The notes under the pieces were generated by a model. The model had not been told where the DNA came from. It worked only from the letters and a program-made list of their open reading frames with translations, and searched no databases. From positions 30,579-94,578 of the forward strand of contig NZ_JAPHNL010000292.1 of NCBI RefSeq assembly GCF_026274175.1: a stretch of 64,000 nt of DNA. The letters run 5' to 3'. Positions 62,601 to 64,000 of the stretch are shown here, piece after piece. Within the stretch, counting starts at the first letter, position 1. Each line of letters begins with the position of its first letter. The position numbers and the translations under genes are program-made. Source of the stretch: Streptomyces beihaiensis. GTDB taxonomy: Bacteria > Actinomycetota > Actinomycetes > Streptomycetales > Streptomycetaceae.

Positions 62601-63965
62601 CGGCGGGCCGGCGTTCACCTGTGGGACCCCGTCAACAGCCCTACCGAACCGGAGTTCCTGGACCTGGGCGGCTCCTTCAAGGGCCATGTGATGGCCGCCG
62701 TGCGCGGACCGCAAGGCTACGACCTGCTGGTGACCTCTCACGGCGTCAAGCACGGCCTCTACGTGTGGGACCCCGAAACCGGCGAGAAGGTCGACCGGAT
62801 CCCCTGGGCGGCCAGTCGGCTGGCCTCGGTGACAGGCCCGCAGGGACACCCTGTGCTCGCCGTCGTACGCAGACGGACCCTGAGCGTGCTGGACTTCGCG
62901 GGAGCGTCCCGGCCACTGCTGGCAGAATTTCCGGTATCGGAGGTGGACGCGATCGCCGGAGTCGGCGGACGTACCCGTCCATGGGCCGTGGCCACCGCCG
63001 GCAAGGAGGGGATCCGGCTGACCGTCCCGGGACAAGAAAGCCCCCCGCCGTCTGCCGCCCGATCTGTCGCGCGAGGGCGGACGACACCCAAGGCGCGCGC
63101 AGGACGCCCCGTCATAGTTGTCCACCCACCGGCACGCCCGGGGAGCCTCTGTCACGTGGAAGACGGCCGCCTTTACGGACACGGCCTGCTGGCGGTGGCC
63201 GCGAACAGCCGGATCACCTTCTTCGATGCGAAGAGCGGCAGATTCTATAAGGAGCACCCGTTCCCAGGCATTCGCGGCGTACGACAGATTCCCTCACCCA
63301 CCGAACCGATCCTCGCCGTGGCCAGCTCCGAGGCTATGACCCTGTGGGACATGGAGCGGCAACAGGCCCTGAGGCGCATCCCGACCGGGGAGGCGGTCTG
63401 GTGCACGACAGCATTCGTCGACGGCGTGCAGCCCGGCGTGATCACGGCCGCGAGGAGCGGCGTCTGGCTGCACGACAGCACCAAATCCCACGATCTCCCC
63501 CTGCCCGATGGCAACTCCCCGGACGACATCACCTGCATGACCGCACTGCCTGACGGCCGACTGGCCGCGGCCGTGCGAGGGAGGCTGTTGCTGTGGGATC
63601 TGAAGACCCGGTGCCTTGTCGGCCGGGAAGAGTTCAACGATCCATCCTGGATCCGCGCACTGTGCGTCATCCCCACGCCGAGGCAGGGCTTCTACCTGGC
63701 CGCGGCCTCCTACGACGGACTCTGGCTCTGGCCAGGGAACAAGCAGAGCCGCTTGTTCGGGCTGCCACAGAGGATCACGATTCCAGGTGATTCCGTGACG
63801 GCACTTGCTCCTCTGTACCTCAAGTCCCGCGAGGTCATGCTTGCCTCCGCGGGCGGGACGGGGGTGCGCCTATGGGATCTTCCATCGGGCAAGGCGGTCC
63901 ACTCTCTGATCACGGCGGCCCCCGCGGAAGATTTCAAGTCCAGTGAGACGGTTGTGACGCTATGA
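59619..63965 (+). CDS. Caspase-like peptidase, NTPase and beta-propeller fusion (STAND-type)
   Basis: The 1,448-residue protein starts at GTG 59619, five bases after GAGG; GTG 59613 is in frame. Residues about 10-230 are a caspase/metacaspase domain with catalytic His94 (VTGHGM) and Cys144 (VDSCFAGA). About 290-620 is a STAND/NACHT-like NTPase with Walker [12 protein letters not shown] near 319 and Walker [12 protein letters not shown] near 412. A helical region follows. About 840-1448 is a WD40-like propeller with repeated [42 protein letters not shown] and RLWDLPSG ends. This is the sensor-switch-protease plan of bacterial innate immunity and cell-death proteins. All key residues are intact. 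Confidence 0.9.
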   Translation: MQGDQQPVTAGRRLVVVSVDDYKKGNAEFTQAIRAQVSVVTDWLASPVLAEEHRFTVSRADDLHSVQDLKRFLAEQDLVETPADEALVVYVTGHGMSTGARNHYLMFAYTKEDALERTAFPTREIVSAALHSPAEHVLVLVDSCFAGALREDVASIVSEMSPERRATRTVAVVASADLHEQPATGEFSEVISRVLARLGDESLGIVGSHLSFEQWGKLLDQASAQDPQRMEPQWLWPHRQRDVPSACLPNPRYRPAEPLVSAPRVQVSLSRHTLAYWTSRASGRTSDQDPGWYFSGRATLMRSLVSFTRSGTGVLVVTGTAGSGKSALLARLVTLSDPDFLADPDLASMAQALPQDVRPAEGAVDIALLARAKTSMTLLQDLFAACRLPLPDDDAPLLPVLLQHLDERARVTVVLDGLDEAADPAACIADVVLPLARSHRVRLLLGIRSSIGFDGYATDLDEDADQLLATLLSALQEDTLQDVPHDVLRTDQSEAHTDISAYVTSLLLSGTSPYRDRVNTAEATARIVAEGVWPSFLDARLAAAQLRAAPTVQDLNEDAWLERLEDGTTGLLREDLQHVARDTGTPARLLLTVLRATAFAPGAGLPWAEVWPAVVRAILAEDGRGEDAEDLDLDEAVRTFRSSRLVGYLTEGQEDGRTVYRPVHQRVAEKLLTEPDQLLDIEVVGGVRPLPTTRRVHRAIAEALGELAERDRPHAPHPYVLRHLAAHADAAGVLDDQHLSAGMLARETSGELRSRLQLPLPVYDLTRRNVTAAALVEPYVDETTDTASRLDSIVFLREALGGQPPEEGTLPLGHPARVPEPPVLTPAWSDWIPAANVLAQAVGRVTALHGFGLPDGRALVASASYDGVRVWDGGTGRSVSSISGVRTSGLAPLAGSSGRVFLISTDHHGARVWDPLSGRPVAREDGLRGGEVRVLCQGEDRWLVAFLSEECLQLWRPGEYGRPELVPYPVPLHRPDNSVVLHGRDGMVRIAYGGRRAGVHLWDPVNSPTEPEFLDLGGSFKGHVMAAVRGPQGYDLLVTSHGVKHGLYVWDPETGEKVDRIPWAASRLASVTGPQGHPVLAVVRRRTLSVLDFAGASRPLLAEFPVSEVDAIAGVGGRTRPWAVATAGKEGIRLTVPGQESPPPSAARSVARGRTTPKARAGRPVIVVHPPARPGSLCHVEDGRLYGHGLLAVAANSRITFFDAKSGRFYKEHPFPGIRGVRQIPSPTEPILAVASSEAMTLWDMERQQALRRIPTGEAVWCTTAFVDGVQPGVITAARSGVWLHDSTKSHDLPLPDGNSPDDITCMTALPDGRLAAAVRGRLLLWDLKTRCLVGREEFNDPSWIRALCVIPTPRQGFYLAAASYDGLWLWPGNKQSRLFGLPQRITIPGDSVTALAPLYLKSREVMLASAGGTGVRLWDLPSGKAVHSLITAAPAEDFKSSETVVTL

Positions 63966-64000
63966 GGTTTGTGGTGCGGGTTCCCTGCGCTTGGCCGGGT
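63962..64000 (+). CDS. Possible start of the next gene, cut by the window edge
   Basis: ATG 63962 overlaps the caspase-gene stop as ATGA and reads [13 protein letters not shown] to the edge. The overlap style matches operons elsewhere in the window, so a third component of the module may start here. Thirteen residues are too few to judge. Confidence 0.35.
   Translation, partial: MRFVVRVPCAWPG

Overview
The window is high-GC DNA (roughly 70%) with GTG and TTG starts, long operons joined by ATGA/GTGA overlaps, many LacI-family regulators and sugar ABC transporters, ECF and SigB-type sigma factors, secreted proteases and a large set of overlapping antisense ORFs. This fits a Streptomyces chromosome or a close relative. 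I saw no rRNA, tRNA or CRISPR array.

1-7460: a carbohydrate locus. A partial TIM-barrel glycoside hydrolase and a LacI regulator lie on the minus strand. Opposite them is a five-gene Opp/Dpp-type ABC importer (binding protein, two permeases, two ATPases), probably for oligosaccharides. Palindromic operator candidates lie on both sides of lacI. 7636-12534: a second importer of the ribose/fructose type (binding protein, permease, ATPase), followed by a ROK sugar kinase and a small membrane protein. 13277-15346: a secreted sedolisin (S53) protease ending at a strong terminator. 15.5-17.6 kb: a broken lipoprotein gene, a DUF1330 protein, a phytanoyl-CoA-dioxygenase-like protein and a small unknown. 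17667-23450: a LacI regulator with a PfkB sugar kinase, divergent from a FrcBCA-like importer and an ABM monooxygenase-like protein.

23.6-37.2 kb looks like a stress and energy region: an HPP membrane protein, an MFS transporter, a PoxB-like TPP enzyme, a GH15 protein, a SigB-type sigma factor with a long C-terminal extension, an enolase-superfamily enzyme, a large FAD/Fe-S oxidoreductase and a hemerythrin. Three transcription units here have sequences resembling SigB-type promoters.

37.4-46.9 kb is a SigK-type locus: an ECF sigma factor and a zinc-finger anti-sigma factor; a convergent operon of FAD amine oxidase, DUF1365, two CFA-type methyltransferases and DUF1295; then an MPT70/MPT83-like fasciclin lipoprotein and a membrane-anchored molybdopterin oxidoreductase. 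The gene set matches the Mycobacterium tuberculosis Rv0444c-Rv0449c plus mpt70/83 regulon. The same 28-bp promoter pattern (CAATCC-N16-CGGATT) precedes both the sigma gene and the oxidoreductase gene, which supports one regulon.

47.2-64 kb is an accessory island. It opens with an IS110-like tail and a truncated enol-lactonase gene. It then carries a 1,482-residue lectin/coiled-coil protein with a CdiA-CT-like C-terminus and a candidate immunity gene, then four insertion sequences stacked inside one another on top of an excisionase-like gene remnant. It ends with an alpha/beta hydrolase divergent from a caspase-NTPase-beta-propeller protein, a plausible defence or cell-death module.
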